In this document: piece after piece, positions 17,984 through 26,691 of the stretch
Layout: each line of letters starts with the position of its first letter
Numbering within the stretch: the first letter of the stretch is position 1
Source: Amycolatopsis jejuensis
Lineage (GTDB): Bacteria > Actinomycetota > Actinomycetes > Mycobacteriales > Pseudonocardiaceae
DNA: 64,000 nt
Direction: 5' to 3'
Assembly (NCBI RefSeq): GCF_000717335.1
Contig: NZ_JNYZ01000002.1
Location: 267,394 to 331,393, forward strand
Position numbers and translations under genes: made by a program
Notes under the pieces: generated by a model
Database searches by the model: none
What the model was told of the DNA's origin: nothing
Seen by the model: the letters and a program-made list of their open reading frames with translations, nothing else

Positions 17984-18452
17984 CTGGGTGACCGACGAGA
18001 CCCCGCGCGTGGTTCGCGCCAGCCGTGAGATCGCCGCTTCCGCCGAGCGGATCTTCGCACTGATCGCCGACCCGTCCCTCCAGCCGACCTGGGACGGCAA
18101 CGACAACCTGGCCGAAGCCGCGCCCGGCCAGCGCATCCGAGCAGTAGGCGATGTGTTCACCACAGAACTCACGGTCGGCACGGTCCGGGAGAACCACGTC
18201 GTGGAGTTCGAGGAAGGTCGCTTGGTGGCCTGGCGCCCCTCCGAACCCGGCGAGCCCCAGCCGGGACACCTGTGGGGCTGGGAACTGGAGCCACTCACCG
18301 AGGCACGCACCCGGGTGACGCACACGTACGACTGGACCCACCTCAACCCCGACGACACCATGCGGATCACCCGAGCCCGCACCACGACAACGCACCGGTT
18401 GGAGGCATCACTGGACAATCTCGCTAGGGCCGCCGAACAAGCGCAGACCTAG
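17976..18452 (+). CDS. SRPBCC-family (polyketide-cyclase-like) protein
   Basis: About 158 residues with the helix-grip pattern: REIAASAERIFALIADPSLQPTW at the N-terminus, strands VVEFEEGRLVAWRP and TRVTHTYDWTHL, and a long C-terminal helix LEASLDNLARAAEQA. Members bind hydrophobic ligands in a cavity; no function can be assigned. The TTG at 17976 is 9 bp behind GGGAGG and overlaps the recombinase end by 8 bp; GTG 17988 is the alternative start. Confidence 0.78.
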   Translation: MHDWVTDETPRVVRASREIAASAERIFALIADPSLQPTWDGNDNLAEAAPGQRIRAVGDVFTTELTVGTVRENHVVEFEEGRLVAWRPSEPGEPQPGHLWGWELEPLTEARTRVTHTYDWTHLNPDDTMRITRARTTTTHRLEASLDNLARAAEQAQT

Positions 18453-19135
18453 CCCGAGCGGGAACACCCCTGAGATGGGAAGGCCTGGGAAGAGACCAAG
18501 GCATTCGACACACGGTCTCCGCACGCACCAGACCTAACCGCGGCGGCCGCTGACTGCCGTCGACCGATGACGGCGCTCGCAGACGACCGACAAGGTCAAG
18601 CGGTTGCCGACGCCGTTGTCGGCCGCCAGGAGACGGCAGTTGACGCGGGGTTCTGCCACTCGTCGACCAGTGTCTGACGTTGGCCTGGTCCGCTTCGGTG
18701 AACCGCTTGGCTGGGGCCGGGCGGCTGGTCCACTCGCTGGGCCGAGCGGCTTCTGCTGGGCGGTGAGCCGGTTCGCTGACCTGAGTTGCCGTCGCTGAGC
18801 GGCGGCCTCGGTTGCTGAACCGCGCGCTCAACTGTCGGGCCGACGACAGACGATGAGCGCTGGGCGTCGATCACTGAGCGACAGGTTCCAGCTGGCCGGC
18901 GGAAGCCAAGGTTGCGTTGGGCACGCAACGCTGCTCGCAGCGACGGCCCGCTGTTGGCTGCGATAGCGGTCGCTTGACGACGGCTGCCGTTGCTTGACGA
19001 CGGTTGCCGTTGCTTGACGACGGTTGCCGTTGCTTCACGACGGTTGCCGTTGCTTCACGACGGTTGAGGTTGGGCGGCGGCGGTAGCCGTTGGCGACTCG
19101 TCGGTAACCAGTCCCCGACGGTCCCCAGTGGGCGT
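18453..19135. repeat. gene-free low-complexity repeat island 3
   Basis: About 680 bp without a gene. From about 18600 the sequence is rich in TTGCTGACC, GGTTCGCTGA and CGTTGCTTGAC-like strings, culminating in a clean 20-bp tandem repeat at 18971-19070. Composition is G/T-skewed on the + strand. No promoter or terminator was recognised. Confidence 0.55.
18971..19070. repeat. five tandem copies of a 20-bp unit
   Basis: Five head-to-tail copies of TGCTTGACGACGGTTGCCGT. The first differs at its 5' end and has GGCTGCC, the fourth and fifth have TTCACG, and the last ends GAGGT. There are no spacers between units, so this is a minisatellite-like array and not a CRISPR. Confidence 0.92.
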
Positions 19136-19516
19136 TCAGCGCAGCTGTTCCAGATCCCGGGCCGCGCTGGCTACCTCCTCTGCCAGCTGCCGCAGCTCGG
19201 CTGCGTTGGCGCCGTCCTCGGTGGCCGTCACGATGTCTTCCGCTGCGCAGCGGAGCTGGAACAGGCGGTCCTGCAGGGTGGCGATTTCCGTGTCCGACAG
19301 CACGACCGCGTCTTCGGGCAGGCCGCTTCGCTGGAGGGCCGTGCGACGCTCGTACGCGCGTTGGCGGCAGGACTGACCGCAGTACCGGCGGCGCCGTCCG
19401 ACGTTGCCGGATTCCGGCAGGCGGCGGCCGCACCAGCCGCAGTGTTTCGGGGCGTTGCTGCGGCGCGGTACGACGCGTTCGTCGCCGGTCGGGGCGTGTT
19501 CGGCCAGTTCCCTCAC
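19136..19516 (-). CDS. small conserved actinomycete zinc-ribbon-like protein
   Basis: About 126 residues. Four cysteines are arranged as C-x2-C in KHCGWCGRRLP and C-x3-C in RRYCGQSCRQRAYERR (about 20-50), resembling a treble-clef or zinc ribbon. The C-terminal 75 residues form amphipathic helices (LQDRLFQLRCAAEDIV, LRQLAEEVASAARDLEQLR) that could be a coiled coil. I do not recognise a function; the basic region next to the fingers suggests nucleic-acid binding. The GTG at 19516 is a best guess; GTG 19549 is also in frame. It diverges from the GDPD gene 66 bp away. Confidence 0.72.
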   Translation of the reverse strand: MRELAEHAPTGDERVVPRRSNAPKHCGWCGRRLPESGNVGRRRRYCGQSCRQRAYERRTALQRSGLPEDAVVLSDTEIATLQDRLFQLRCAAEDIVTATEDGANAAELRQLAEEVASAARDLEQLR

Positions 19517-19582
19517 CAGCCGGACTTTAGCCGTCCACCGCGTTATCACGACGGGGCCACTCCGAAGGAGGAGACTGGAGTG

Positions 19583-20371
19583 ATGCGCCCACCGTTTCCG
19601 TACCTCGCCGACCCGCTCCCCCGTGCGTTCGCCCACCGCGGGTGGCACATCGGCGACCTGGACGGGCTCGAGAACTCGCTGCCCGCGTTCCGGCGGGCGG
19701 TCGAAGAGGGCTACCGCTACCTGGAAACGGACGTCCACGCCACCTCCGACGGCGTGGTCGTCGTCCACCACGACGCCACCCTCGACCGCACCACCGACGG
19801 CGGCGGCGCGATCGCGACCCAGACCTGGGACCAGGTCAAACACGCGAAGATCGGCGGCCGCGCGGTGCTGTCGCGGCTGGAGGACGTGCTCGAGGAGCTG
19901 CCGGACGCGTTTTTCAACGTCGACGTCAAGGCCACCGGCGCGGTGGTCCCCTTCGTGCGGACGCTGGAGCGCACTGGCGCATTCGACCGCGTCGCGGCGG
20001 CGTCCTTTTCGGACTCCCGGCTCGCCCGCCTGCGCCGGCTGGCGGGTCCGAAGCTGCTCACGGCGATGGGGCCGCGGTCGGCGTTCCTGCTGTGGGCCGA
20101 CGGCTGGGTCCCGCTGCTGCCGGTGAGCCGGTTCGCGACCGGCTGGCTCGCGCAGGTCCCGGTCCGGCAAGGGCCGCTGACGGTGGTGGACCAGGCGTTC
20201 GTGAAGGCGGCCGTCCGGCGCGGGTTCGAGGTCCACACGTGGACGATCGACGACCCGGACCAGATGCGGACCCTGCTGGACCTCGGGGTGCACGGCATCG
20301 TCACGGACCGGCCCGACCTGCTGCGCGACGTCCTGCGGGAACGGGGCGCTTGGGAACGGCAGGCCGGATAG
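19583..20371 (+). CDS. glycerophosphodiester phosphodiesterase
   Basis: This 262-residue GDPD-fold enzyme hydrolyses glycerophosphodiesters to glycerol-3-phosphate and an alcohol. Catalytic and metal residues are in AHRGWHIGDLDGLENSLPAF (His-Arg, Glu-Asn), YLETDVHATSDGVVVVHHDATLDRTTDG (Glu, Asp, His), and FFNVDVKATG. A C-terminal VHTWTIDDPDQMRTLLDLGVHGIVTDRPD matches the family end. ATG 19583 has GGAGGAG 9 bp upstream; a GTG one codon earlier is equally in frame. No signal peptide is seen, so it is probably cytoplasmic. Confidence 0.92.
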   Translation: MRPPFPYLADPLPRAFAHRGWHIGDLDGLENSLPAFRRAVEEGYRYLETDVHATSDGVVVVHHDATLDRTTDGGGAIATQTWDQVKHAKIGGRAVLSRLEDVLEELPDAFFNVDVKATGAVVPFVRTLERTGAFDRVAAASFSDSRLARLRRLAGPKLLTAMGPRSAFLLWADGWVPLLPVSRFATGWLAQVPVRQGPLTVVDQAFVKAAVRRGFEVHTWTIDDPDQMRTLLDLGVHGIVTDRPDLLRDVLRERGAWERQAG

Positions 20372-20653
20372 CGGGCGGTGGCTACGGTCTGCGGTAGTAC
20401 TGGTTCGAACGGGGCATATAGGGGTCGGCCGTGGGCAAGTGGCGTCGGCGGGCTCACGCCGGCTGACGCACTGGCGACGCTGGAGGGCGATCCGCGGGTT
20501 GAACAGTGAGATCCCGCGTCGTGAGGGCGTGCGGGCTCCGATGAAGGCAAGGATCCGACGACCTCCGCGAGGCGTGGTCGAGAAGCCTGTCCCCGCTTCT
20601 GCTGCCGGGGGTTGAGGTCAGAAACTGTCCGCTACCCCCGCCATCATGGAGCG
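20372..20653. other. intergenic region, nothing recognised
   Basis: About 280 bp between the GDPD and WYL genes. I see no gene, hairpin or repeat worth naming. The promoter of the WYL gene must lie at its 3' end but no clear hexamers stand out. Confidence 0.5.
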
Positions 20654-21619
20654 GTGCCGAAGACTTCTGCGCGGTTGTTGTCGCTGCTCTCGTTGCTGCA
20701 GGCGCGGCGGGACTGGCCGGGTGCGCTGCTGGCCGAGCGGCTCGACGTTAGCCCGCGGACGGTGCGTCGCGATGTCGATCGGTTGCGGGAGCTGGGGTAT
20801 CCGATCGTCACGACGAAAGGTCCTGAAGGTGGGTACCGGCTCGGGGCGGGGTCTCGGTTGCCGCCGTTGCTGTTCGATGATGAGCAGGCCGTTGCGGTCG
20901 CTGTTGCGCTTCGGGCGGCTGCCGTGACCGGCGCTGGGATCGAGGAAGGCGCGCTCCGGGCGTTGCAGACCGTGCGGCAGGTGATGCCGTCGCGGTTGCG
21001 GCATCGGGTGGATGGCTTTCGCTTCACCGCCGTCGAGCCGTCCGCACCCACGGTGGACCCGCAGGTGCTGCTTGCACTGAGCGCGGCGGTGCACGTCAAG
21101 GAAGTGCTGCGGTTCGATTACTCCTCTGTGGACGGTCCGCCGCGCCGCGTGGAGCCGCATCACCTCGTTACGTGGGGGCGGCGCTGGTACCTGGTCGCAT
21201 GGGACCTCGATCGCGGCGACTGGCGTACCTTCCGGGCCGATCGGATCACTCCGCGCACGCCCACCGGGCCGCGGTTCACACCGCGGGAGATGCCGGATGC
21301 GTCGGCGTTCGTCGTCTCGCGGTTCCGTGGCACGGATTTGTCCGGGGAATTTCCCTGCCGCGGTGAGGTGATCGTGCATCTGGCGGCAGGCGAGGTGGCA
21401 AGTTACCTCCGGGACGGCGTGATCGAGGAGGTCGCCCCGGACCGCTCCCGGGTGACCCTCGGGGCGTGGTCGTGGCGTGGCCTGGCGGCGACCATCGGCC
21501 GGGTGGATGCCGACATCGAGGTCGTCGGCCCGGCCGAGCTGCGGCAAGCCTTCCGGGAGCTTGCGCAGCGGTACGCCGAGGCTGGGAGGGATCCGGGTGG
21601 AGCTCACGTGAGCAGCTGA
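20654..21619 (+). CDS. WYL-domain helix-turn-helix transcriptional regulator (YafY-like)
   Basis: About 321 residues. The N-terminal DeoR-type winged helix is at about 5-60 (LLSLLSLLQARRDWPGALLAERLDVSPRTVRRDVDRLRELGYPI), followed by KGPEGGYRLG. The WYL domain is at about 150-225, with a clear WYLVAWDL and FRADRI. The C-terminal region ends in a typical WCX-like extension. WYL proteins sense nucleic acids or nucleotides in several systems, including defence, but nothing defence-related is adjacent. The GTG at 20654 gives the common start PKTSARLL and has GGAG very close upstream. Confidence 0.9.
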   Translation: MPKTSARLLSLLSLLQARRDWPGALLAERLDVSPRTVRRDVDRLRELGYPIVTTKGPEGGYRLGAGSRLPPLLFDDEQAVAVAVALRAAAVTGAGIEEGALRALQTVRQVMPSRLRHRVDGFRFTAVEPSAPTVDPQVLLALSAAVHVKEVLRFDYSSVDGPPRRVEPHHLVTWGRRWYLVAWDLDRGDWRTFRADRITPRTPTGPRFTPREMPDASAFVVSRFRGTDLSGEFPCRGEVIVHLAAGEVASYLRDGVIEEVAPDRSRVTLGAWSWRGLAATIGRVDADIEVVGPAELRQAFRELAQRYAEAGRDPGGAHVSS

Positions 21620-22073
21620 AGGAGCGGCGGGGCTGACCGGGCCAGGAGGGCATCGGAAGCGACGTCGAGGCGAAACACAGTTGTGTGGGACCCGGGCGCA
21701 GCAAGATCATCCGCTGCGGTGCGCTGCCGTCGGACTTGCCAGGCCTGGCAAGCGGGCTTGAAGGAGAAGACGACGTTGCCAGCGTCCTTGCCCGGCAGGT
21801 GGCAGGCGCCCGACCTAGTCACCGAAGCTTAGCCAGCCGCCCGCGGCAGCCAGGTGAGGCAGCCAGCCGCCCGAAGCAGCCGCCCGACGCAGCCACCCGC
21901 GGCAGCCAGCCGAAGCAACCGCCCGAGACAGCCAGGTGAAGCCTGGCAGGTGAAGCCTGGCCAAACCCTGGAACCAGCCACCCCGGCAACCGGCCGCAGC
22001 CACCTCACCAGCCGCGGCCCTCGCGGTGGCGCAGCCGGCACACCGCCGCGACCGACTCCCCCGCGTAACTAGC
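21620..22073. repeat. gene-free low-complexity repeat island 4
   Basis: About 450 bp with no supported gene. From about 21826 to 21990 it is a degenerate array built on GCAGCCAGCCGCCCGAAGCA-like units with variants CAGCCACCCGCGG and CAGGTGAAGCCTGGC (the latter twice in tandem at about 21930-21960). It lies between the convergent WYL and Rpf-like genes. The GGTGAAGCC/GGCTTCACC pairing potential is weak and no T-run follows, so I do not call a terminator. Confidence 0.55.
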
Positions 22074-22772
22074 TCACCGGGGCGCTTTCCCTTGCCAAGC
22101 GGCCGTCCACGTCTTCGGTCCCAGCCGTCCCGAGTCGTTGATCCCGTTGGCTCGCTGCAGGTCCAGCACTGCCGTGCGGGTCTTGTCGTAGTAGCAGCCG
22201 GTGCCCTGGAAACCGTAGCCGTATGCGTTCATCCGCAGCTGGAAGGTCCGCAGCGCGGGTGCGCAGTCGCCGTAGGCGTACACCAGGCCGGGCCAGTCGG
22301 GCATTGCGCCGGGGGGTGCGGGGGGTGCCGGGGGCGTCGGGCGGGGCTTCGGGGCGGGTGGGGCAGGCAGGCCGCCACCGCCCATGTACGCGGACTCGTC
22401 GTAGGACGGCACGCGTTTGCTGCGTGCGTCGCGGTCGTTGGAGAGGCCCAGCATGCCGCCGCATTCCCAGGGTTGCCAGCCGCGCATCCGGTACAGGTAC
22501 AGGGCGCGGTAGTCCTGTTCGCGGGGGTTGGCCTGGTCCGGCCTGCCTTGGCCGCCGACGCTGCGCCAGGTCGGCAGGTCGAACTGGTAGGCGCCGTAGT
22601 AGCCGTTGCCGGTGTTGATCGAGTAGCGGCCGCTCGACTCGCACATCCTCAGCTTGGCCCACGAGCTCGAGGTGGGGTCCGCGGAGGCGGCGCCGGTGAC
22701 GGCGAGCTCCATGCTCAGGACGGCGACCACGAGGAGGAGCGCCCGTCCGGCAGTGCGAACACGGTTGGTCAT
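22074..22772 (-). CDS. secreted Rpf/transglycosylase-like protein with peptidoglycan-binding tail
   Basis: This 232-residue secreted cell-wall protein has a signal peptide of about 30 residues (ALLLVVAVLSMELAVTGAASA before DPT). The resuscitation-promoting-factor-like transglycosylase domain follows: WAKLRMCESSGRY with the catalytic Glu in CESSG, then NGYYGAYQFDLPTWRSVGG. A short proline-rich linker at about 140-160 (PPAPKPRPTPPAPPAPP) leads to a C-terminal peptidoglycan-binding-1-like domain (ALRTFQLRMNAYGYG, AVLDLQRANGINDSGRLGPKTW). It probably cleaves peptidoglycan outside the membrane during growth or germination. ATG 22772 is chosen because it gives a clean signal peptide. Confidence 0.88.
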   Translation of the reverse strand: MTNRVRTAGRALLLVVAVLSMELAVTGAASADPTSSSWAKLRMCESSGRYSINTGNGYYGAYQFDLPTWRSVGGQGRPDQANPREQDYRALYLYRMRGWQPWECGGMLGLSNDRDARSKRVPSYDESAYMGGGGLPAPPAPKPRPTPPAPPAPPGAMPDWPGLVYAYGDCAPALRTFQLRMNAYGYGFQGTGCYYDKTRTAVLDLQRANGINDSGRLGPKTWTAAWQGKAPR

Positions 22773-23020
22773 GACATGCACACTAAGCACGTGACCCTTT
22801 GACCACAAGAGTCACACCACGCACAGCAGTCTCACATGACACGCCCGGGATTGCCGGTAGCGACACGCCCGGCGCGGCGTGTCGTCCATCGCGCGCGACA
22901 CCCCGGAGTGAACGGAAGCGACGAACCGGACACGGTTTGCCCCCTTCGGCGGTACCGGGTCGGCGCGCGCCAGTAATGTGCGGCCTGACCTGGAGGTTCG
23001 GAACCGACGAGGAGCCGTGG

Positions 23021-24421
23021 ATGACGCTGGCCGAGACCCGGGACAGCAAGCGGGAACGGTGGGGCTGGTACTTCTACGACTGGGCCAACTCGCCGTTCTA
23101 TTCGTCGGTGACGACCGTGTTCGGCGCGCTGTACATGAGCTCTGTCGCGGCGGCCGATGCGAAGCAGAACATCACCCTTAACGGGGACCGGGCTTGTCTC
23201 GACGCGTCCGGTGTGGACAACAAGCTGAACCACTGCGACGTCGCACTGTTCGGCTTGCATTTCCCGGCCGGTTCGCTGTGGGGGTACCTGCTGTCGGTGG
23301 CGACTGTCGTGCAGGTGCTGGTGCTGCCGATTGCCGGGGCGATCGCCGACCGCAGCCGCAACAAGCGGCGGATTCTCGGCGGGTTCGCGGTGCTGGGGGC
23401 GGTGGCGTCGGCACTGATGTTCTTCATGGCCGGTTCGGACTGGCAGCTCGGTGCGGTGCTGTTCGTGCTGGCGAACATCGGGTACGGCGGTTCGCTGGTC
23501 GTCTACTACTCGTTCCTGGTGGACATCGCGACGCCCGACGAGCGCGACGACGTGTCGGCGAAGGGCTGGGCGTTCGGGTACCTCGGCGGCGGGCTCGCGC
23601 TGGCCCTGCAGCTGGCGTTCTACCTCAGCCGTGACGCGCTGGGCGTCGACACCGGGCTTGCGGTGCGGATCTGCTTCCTGACCTCGGGAATCTGGTGGGC
23701 GTTGTTCACGATCCCGACCCTGCGCCGGCTCCCCCGCAGCCACGTGCCGGCGACGGCCGAACGTCGGGTTTCCGTGCTGCGAGCCGGTTTCCGCGAGCTG
23801 CGGCACACCCTCGGCGAAGCGAAGGCGTACCCGCTCACGCTCGCCTTCCTCGGCAGTTACCTGCTTTTCGCGGACGGGATCAACACCGTCGTGACGGTTT
23901 CGGCGCAGTACGGCAAGGACGAGCTGCGGTTCGCCGACGAGGTCCTCATCGTCACCGTGCTGGTGATCCAGTTCCTCGCCTACGCCGGCGGGGTCCTGCA
24001 CGGGCTCGTCGCGCGCCGCCTCGGCGCGAAGCGGACGATCCTGGTCAGCCTCGTGCTGTGGGTCGTGGTGCTCGGCGGCGCGTATTTCGTGCAGCCGCAG
24101 CAGCCGGTGCAGTTCTTCGCCGTGGCGGTCGGGATCGGGCTGGTGCTGGGCGGGACGAACGCACTCGCCCGGTCGCTGTTCAGCCAGATGATCCCGGCGG
24201 GCCGGGAGGCGCAGTACTACTCGCTGTACGTCGTGGGTGAGAAGGGGACGTCGTGGCTCGGGCCGCTGGTGTTCGCCGGGGTCGGGCAGGCGACCGGGTC
24301 GTTCCGGTTCGCGATCGTCGCGCTGGTGGTGTTTTTCGTGCTCGGGTTCGTCCTCGTGGCGTTCGTGCCGGTGCGGCGGGCGATCGTGGCCGCGGGGAAC
24401 CGTCCGCCTGCGGTGCTGTGA
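23021..24421 (+). CDS. MFS transporter of the UMF1/Atg22-like family
   Basis: A 466-residue membrane protein with about twelve hydrophobic segments. It opens with the family signature WGWYFYDWANSPFYSSVTTV. A long loop after the first helix contains two cysteines (ACLDASGVDNKLNHC). The cytoplasmic loop ADRSRNKRR is the MFS motif A equivalent, and the end has YYSLYVVGEKGTSWLGPLVF. Eukaryotic Atg22 exports amino acids from vacuoles; bacterial substrates are unknown. ATG 23021 has AGGAG at the right distance. It is transcribed toward tdk, 22 bp away, probably as an operon. Confidence 0.88.
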   Translation: MTLAETRDSKRERWGWYFYDWANSPFYSSVTTVFGALYMSSVAAADAKQNITLNGDRACLDASGVDNKLNHCDVALFGLHFPAGSLWGYLLSVATVVQVLVLPIAGAIADRSRNKRRILGGFAVLGAVASALMFFMAGSDWQLGAVLFVLANIGYGGSLVVYYSFLVDIATPDERDDVSAKGWAFGYLGGGLALALQLAFYLSRDALGVDTGLAVRICFLTSGIWWALFTIPTLRRLPRSHVPATAERRVSVLRAGFRELRHTLGEAKAYPLTLAFLGSYLLFADGINTVVTVSAQYGKDELRFADEVLIVTVLVIQFLAYAGGVLHGLVARRLGAKRTILVSLVLWVVVLGGAYFVQPQQPVQFFAVAVGIGLVLGGTNALARSLFSQMIPAGREAQYYSLYVVGEKGTSWLGPLVFAGVGQATGSFRFAIVALVVFFVLGFVLVAFVPVRRAIVAAGNRPPAVL

Positions 24422-24443
24422 GGCCCCGATAAGGTCGGGCGTC

Positions 24444-25196
24444 GTGACTGCTGCCGACGACACCGACCCCACCGACGCGCTTTCCGCGGCCCCGCCCGCG
24501 GGGGTCCGGCGCAACGGGGCCCCGCGGGGCAGGCTGAAGTTCTGCTACGGCCCGATGGACTGCGGGAAGTCGACGCTCGCGCTGCAGATCGACCACAACC
24601 ACGCCCGGCAGGGCAGGCGCGGGCTGGTACTGGTGCGGCACGACCGGTCCGGCGCGCCGCAGATCACCAGCCGGATCGGGATCTCGCGGCGGGCGACCGA
24701 GGTCGGCACCGGCACCGACCTGCGGGACCTGGTCCGCGAGCAGTGGGCCCGCGGGCAGCACGTGGACTACGTGATCGTCGACGAGGCGCAGTTCCTCTCC
24801 CCCGCGCAGGTCGACCAGCTGGCCGAGCTCGCCGACGAGGCCGGCATCGACGTCTACTGCTTCGGCATCGCGACCGACTTCCGCAGCCGCCTCTTCCCCG
24901 GTGCCGCACGCCTGTTCGAACTGGCCGACGACCTGCAGCCGGTGCAGGTCGAGGTGCTCTGCTGGTGTGGCACGGCGGGCCGGTTCAACGCGCGGGTGCA
25001 AGACGACGTGATCCTCCGTGAGGGTGACACCGTTGTCGTCGCAGATACCGAACACTCCGTAGTTGAAACTTCAGCTTCAGCACGTTCCGATGGCAATTTG
25101 GTCACGGTCCGTTATCAGGTACTGTGCCGTCGGCACTTCCGCTCGGGGGACCTGGGGCCTGCTGCCGCGCAGCACGGTCAGTTACGGTTGTCCTAA
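24444..25196 (+). CDS. tdk: thymidine kinase (type II)
   Basis: This 250-residue enzyme phosphorylates thymidine with ATP in pyrimidine salvage. Walker A is GPMDCGKST (about 37-45), the Walker B/lid sequence is VIVDEAQFLSPAQV, and the catalytic Glu sits in DEAQF. The zinc-binding part has LCWCGTAGRFNARV and a C-terminal LCRRHF, the Cys/His variant seen in actinomycetes. An N-terminal extension of about 30 residues (AADDTDPTDALSAAPPAGV) looks disordered; the GTG at 24444 may therefore be slightly upstream of the true start. It follows the MFS gene by 22 bp. Confidence 0.93.
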   Translation: MTAADDTDPTDALSAAPPAGVRRNGAPRGRLKFCYGPMDCGKSTLALQIDHNHARQGRRGLVLVRHDRSGAPQITSRIGISRRATEVGTGTDLRDLVREQWARGQHVDYVIVDEAQFLSPAQVDQLAELADEAGIDVYCFGIATDFRSRLFPGAARLFELADDLQPVQVEVLCWCGTAGRFNARVQDDVILREGDTVVVADTEHSVVETSASARSDGNLVTVRYQVLCRRHFRSGDLGPAAAQHGQLRLS

Positions 25197-25420
25197 CGCT
25201 AACCTGAGTAGCCCAACTGGGGGATATCCGCACTAAGAAGGCGGTATCCGCGTCACGCCGGAGCGCGAAGCGACTCCCACTGGAGGAAGCTGAAGACCAG
25301 GGGTGACACAGCTCATCGTGAGCAGCGACATGGTGAACCGGGAATCCCCCGGAGACCGTGTTCGTTGCATAGGGTGAGCATCACCCTGGCTCCACCCGGA
25401 GCTGACTGAAAGGACCCATC
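25197..25420. other. tdk-rbpA intergenic region
   Basis: The 224 bp hold a SigR-type promoter at 25340-25366. No other gene or terminator was recognised between tdk and rbpA. Confidence 0.5.
25340..25366 (+). promoter_or_regulatory. SigR-type promoter of rbpA
   Basis: GGGAAT (25340-25345), exactly 18 bases, then GTT (25364-25366). This is the GGGAAT-N18-GTT consensus of the disulfide-stress sigma factor SigR/SigH of actinobacteria, and rbpA is a known SigR target in Streptomyces. It lies about 55 bp before the start codon. Confidence 0.82.
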
Positions 25421-25768
25421 ATGGCCGACCGTGTTCTTCGTGGAAGCCGGCTGGGAGCGGTCAGCTACGAGACCGACCGCAATCACGACCTCGCCCCGCG
25501 CCGTACCGTGCGCTACGCCTGCCCCAAGAACCACGAGTTCGAGGTGCCGTTCTCCGACGACGCCGAGATCCCGACGGTGTGGGAGTGCCGCCTGCACGGC
25601 AGCGAGTCCGAGATCGTCGACGGCGGGCAGCCCGAGCAGAAGAAGGTCAAGCCCCCCAGGACACACTGGGACATGCTGCTGGAGCGCCGCTCCATCCCCG
25701 AGCTCGAGGACCTGCTGAACGAACGTCTCGCCGAGCTCAAAGGACGGCGGACCACCCGGTCCGCCTGA
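25421..25768 (+). CDS. rbpA: RNA polymerase-binding protein RbpA
   Basis: This 115-residue actinobacterial protein binds the principal sigma factor and RNA polymerase and stabilises promoter opening. It has the N-terminal tail MADRVLRGSRLGAVSYETDR, the zinc-binding/core region YACPKNHEFEVPFSDDAEIPTVWEC, and the sigma-interaction helix KPPRTHWDMLLERRSIPELEDLLNERL at about 77-103. Length is normal. Its own SigR-type promoter lies upstream and a strong hairpin terminator follows the stop, so it is a monocistronic unit. Confidence 0.97.
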   Translation: MADRVLRGSRLGAVSYETDRNHDLAPRRTVRYACPKNHEFEVPFSDDAEIPTVWECRLHGSESEIVDGGQPEQKKVKPPRTHWDMLLERRSIPELEDLLNERLAELKGRRTTRSA

Positions 25769-25805
25769 ATCTCGGCCAGTAGCTGGCTCCCACCACTGAA
25801 CAGGA

Positions 25806-25838
25806 ACGGCCCCCGTGACCTCCCCCCACGGGGGCCGT
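25806..25838 (+). terminator. hairpin terminator after rbpA
   Basis: Perfect 12-base arms ACGGCCCCCGTG and CACGGGGGCCGT around a nine-base loop, followed by TTTCG. It lies 37 bp after the rbpA stop, before the convergent SDR gene. Confidence 0.85.
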
Positions 25839-26007
25839 TTCGCGTCCTGTGCCGCCCGGGCCCGCGCGGGCGGGCTCAGAACGCGCGGCGGGCGATGACG
25901 ATGGGCCTGGGGATCCACGTCATCGCGGCCGGACTGCCGGGCTAGCCAGGCGGTCGGGCGGCGCTGAAGACGGCCTCGGCAGTGCGCGACCCGGGCGAGC
26001 CGGGTGG

Positions 26008-26691
26008 TCAGGCGGCGTCGAAGACGGCTTCGGCGCGGTCGCGGCTTTCGTGCAGGTCCCAGTACAGGGCGGCGATCTCCTCGGGCGTGGCCCTCGGGCC
26101 GCCTTCCGGGCCTCCCTCGCCGATCCAGACGTTGATCGCCACGTGGGCCGCGTGCACGCCGCTCCCGGCGAGTTCCTTGTTCAGGTTGATCGCCCAGTTC
26201 CGCAGAGCTGCCTGGGCGGCGTTGGCGTTGCCGAACATCGGCACCGGGTCGACCGAGCCGCCGCCGGTGGTGAAGAGCAGGGTTCCGGCGCCCGCGGCGC
26301 GCATCGCGGGCAGTACCGCCTGGGCTGCCGCGACGGCGCCGTAGAAGCCGTACTCGATCATCGGCTGCAGGTTGTCGACCGTGACCTCCGAGGGAGTGAC
26401 CACGGTGAGGCCGGGTACCGGCGAATGCGGGGCGGGCGAGTACTCCAGGACCTCGATGCTGCCGAAGCGGGACTTGGCCGCGTCCAGCGCGTCGGTGAGT
26501 GAGGCGCGGTCGAGGATGTCGGCGGGGAACGCGCCGGCGGTGATGCCTTCCCGGCCGAGCTCGGTGACGAGCGTTTCCAGCTTCTCCTTGGTACGGGCGA
26601 TCAGGGCGACGTCGAAGCCGCGGCGGCCGAAGGTGCGGGCGATGGCAAGGCCCATCCCCGGTCCGGCGCCGACGATGGCGATTGCGGGCAC
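26008..26691 (-). CDS. atypical SDR-fold protein without the Tyr-Lys active site
   Basis: This 227-residue Rossmann protein has a clear cofactor motif VGAGPGMG at about 7-14 and the Arg after beta-2 (LIARTKEKLETL) expected for NADP binding. Where classical SDRs have Tyr-x-x-x-Lys before AALRN, this protein reads FGNANAAQAALRNWA, so both catalytic residues are replaced. The NAG motif is also altered (EYSPAP). It may bind NADP as a sensor or reduce an unusual substrate by another mechanism. It is a single gene, convergent with rbpA. The start MPAIAIVGAG is unambiguous. Confidence 0.85.
   Translation of the reverse strand: MPAIAIVGAGPGMGLAIARTFGRRGFDVALIARTKEKLETLVTELGREGITAGAFPADILDRASLTDALDAAKSRFGSIEVLEYSPAPHSPVPGLTVVTPSEVTVDNLQPMIEYGFYGAVAAAQAVLPAMRAAGAGTLLFTTGGGSVDPVPMFGNANAAQAALRNWAINLNKELAGSGVHAAHVAINVWIGEGGPEGGPRATPEEIAALYWDLHESRDRAEAVFDAA

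Noticed and set aside
18971..19070. CRISPR array
   Set aside because: The 20-bp units are directly adjacent with no spacers, and no cas gene is present.
22773..23020. c-di-AMP (ydaO-type) riboswitch before the Rpf-like gene, as in Streptomyces
   Set aside because: The leader is short and I could not find the conserved ydaO core motifs; nothing beyond ordinary promoter sequence is visible.
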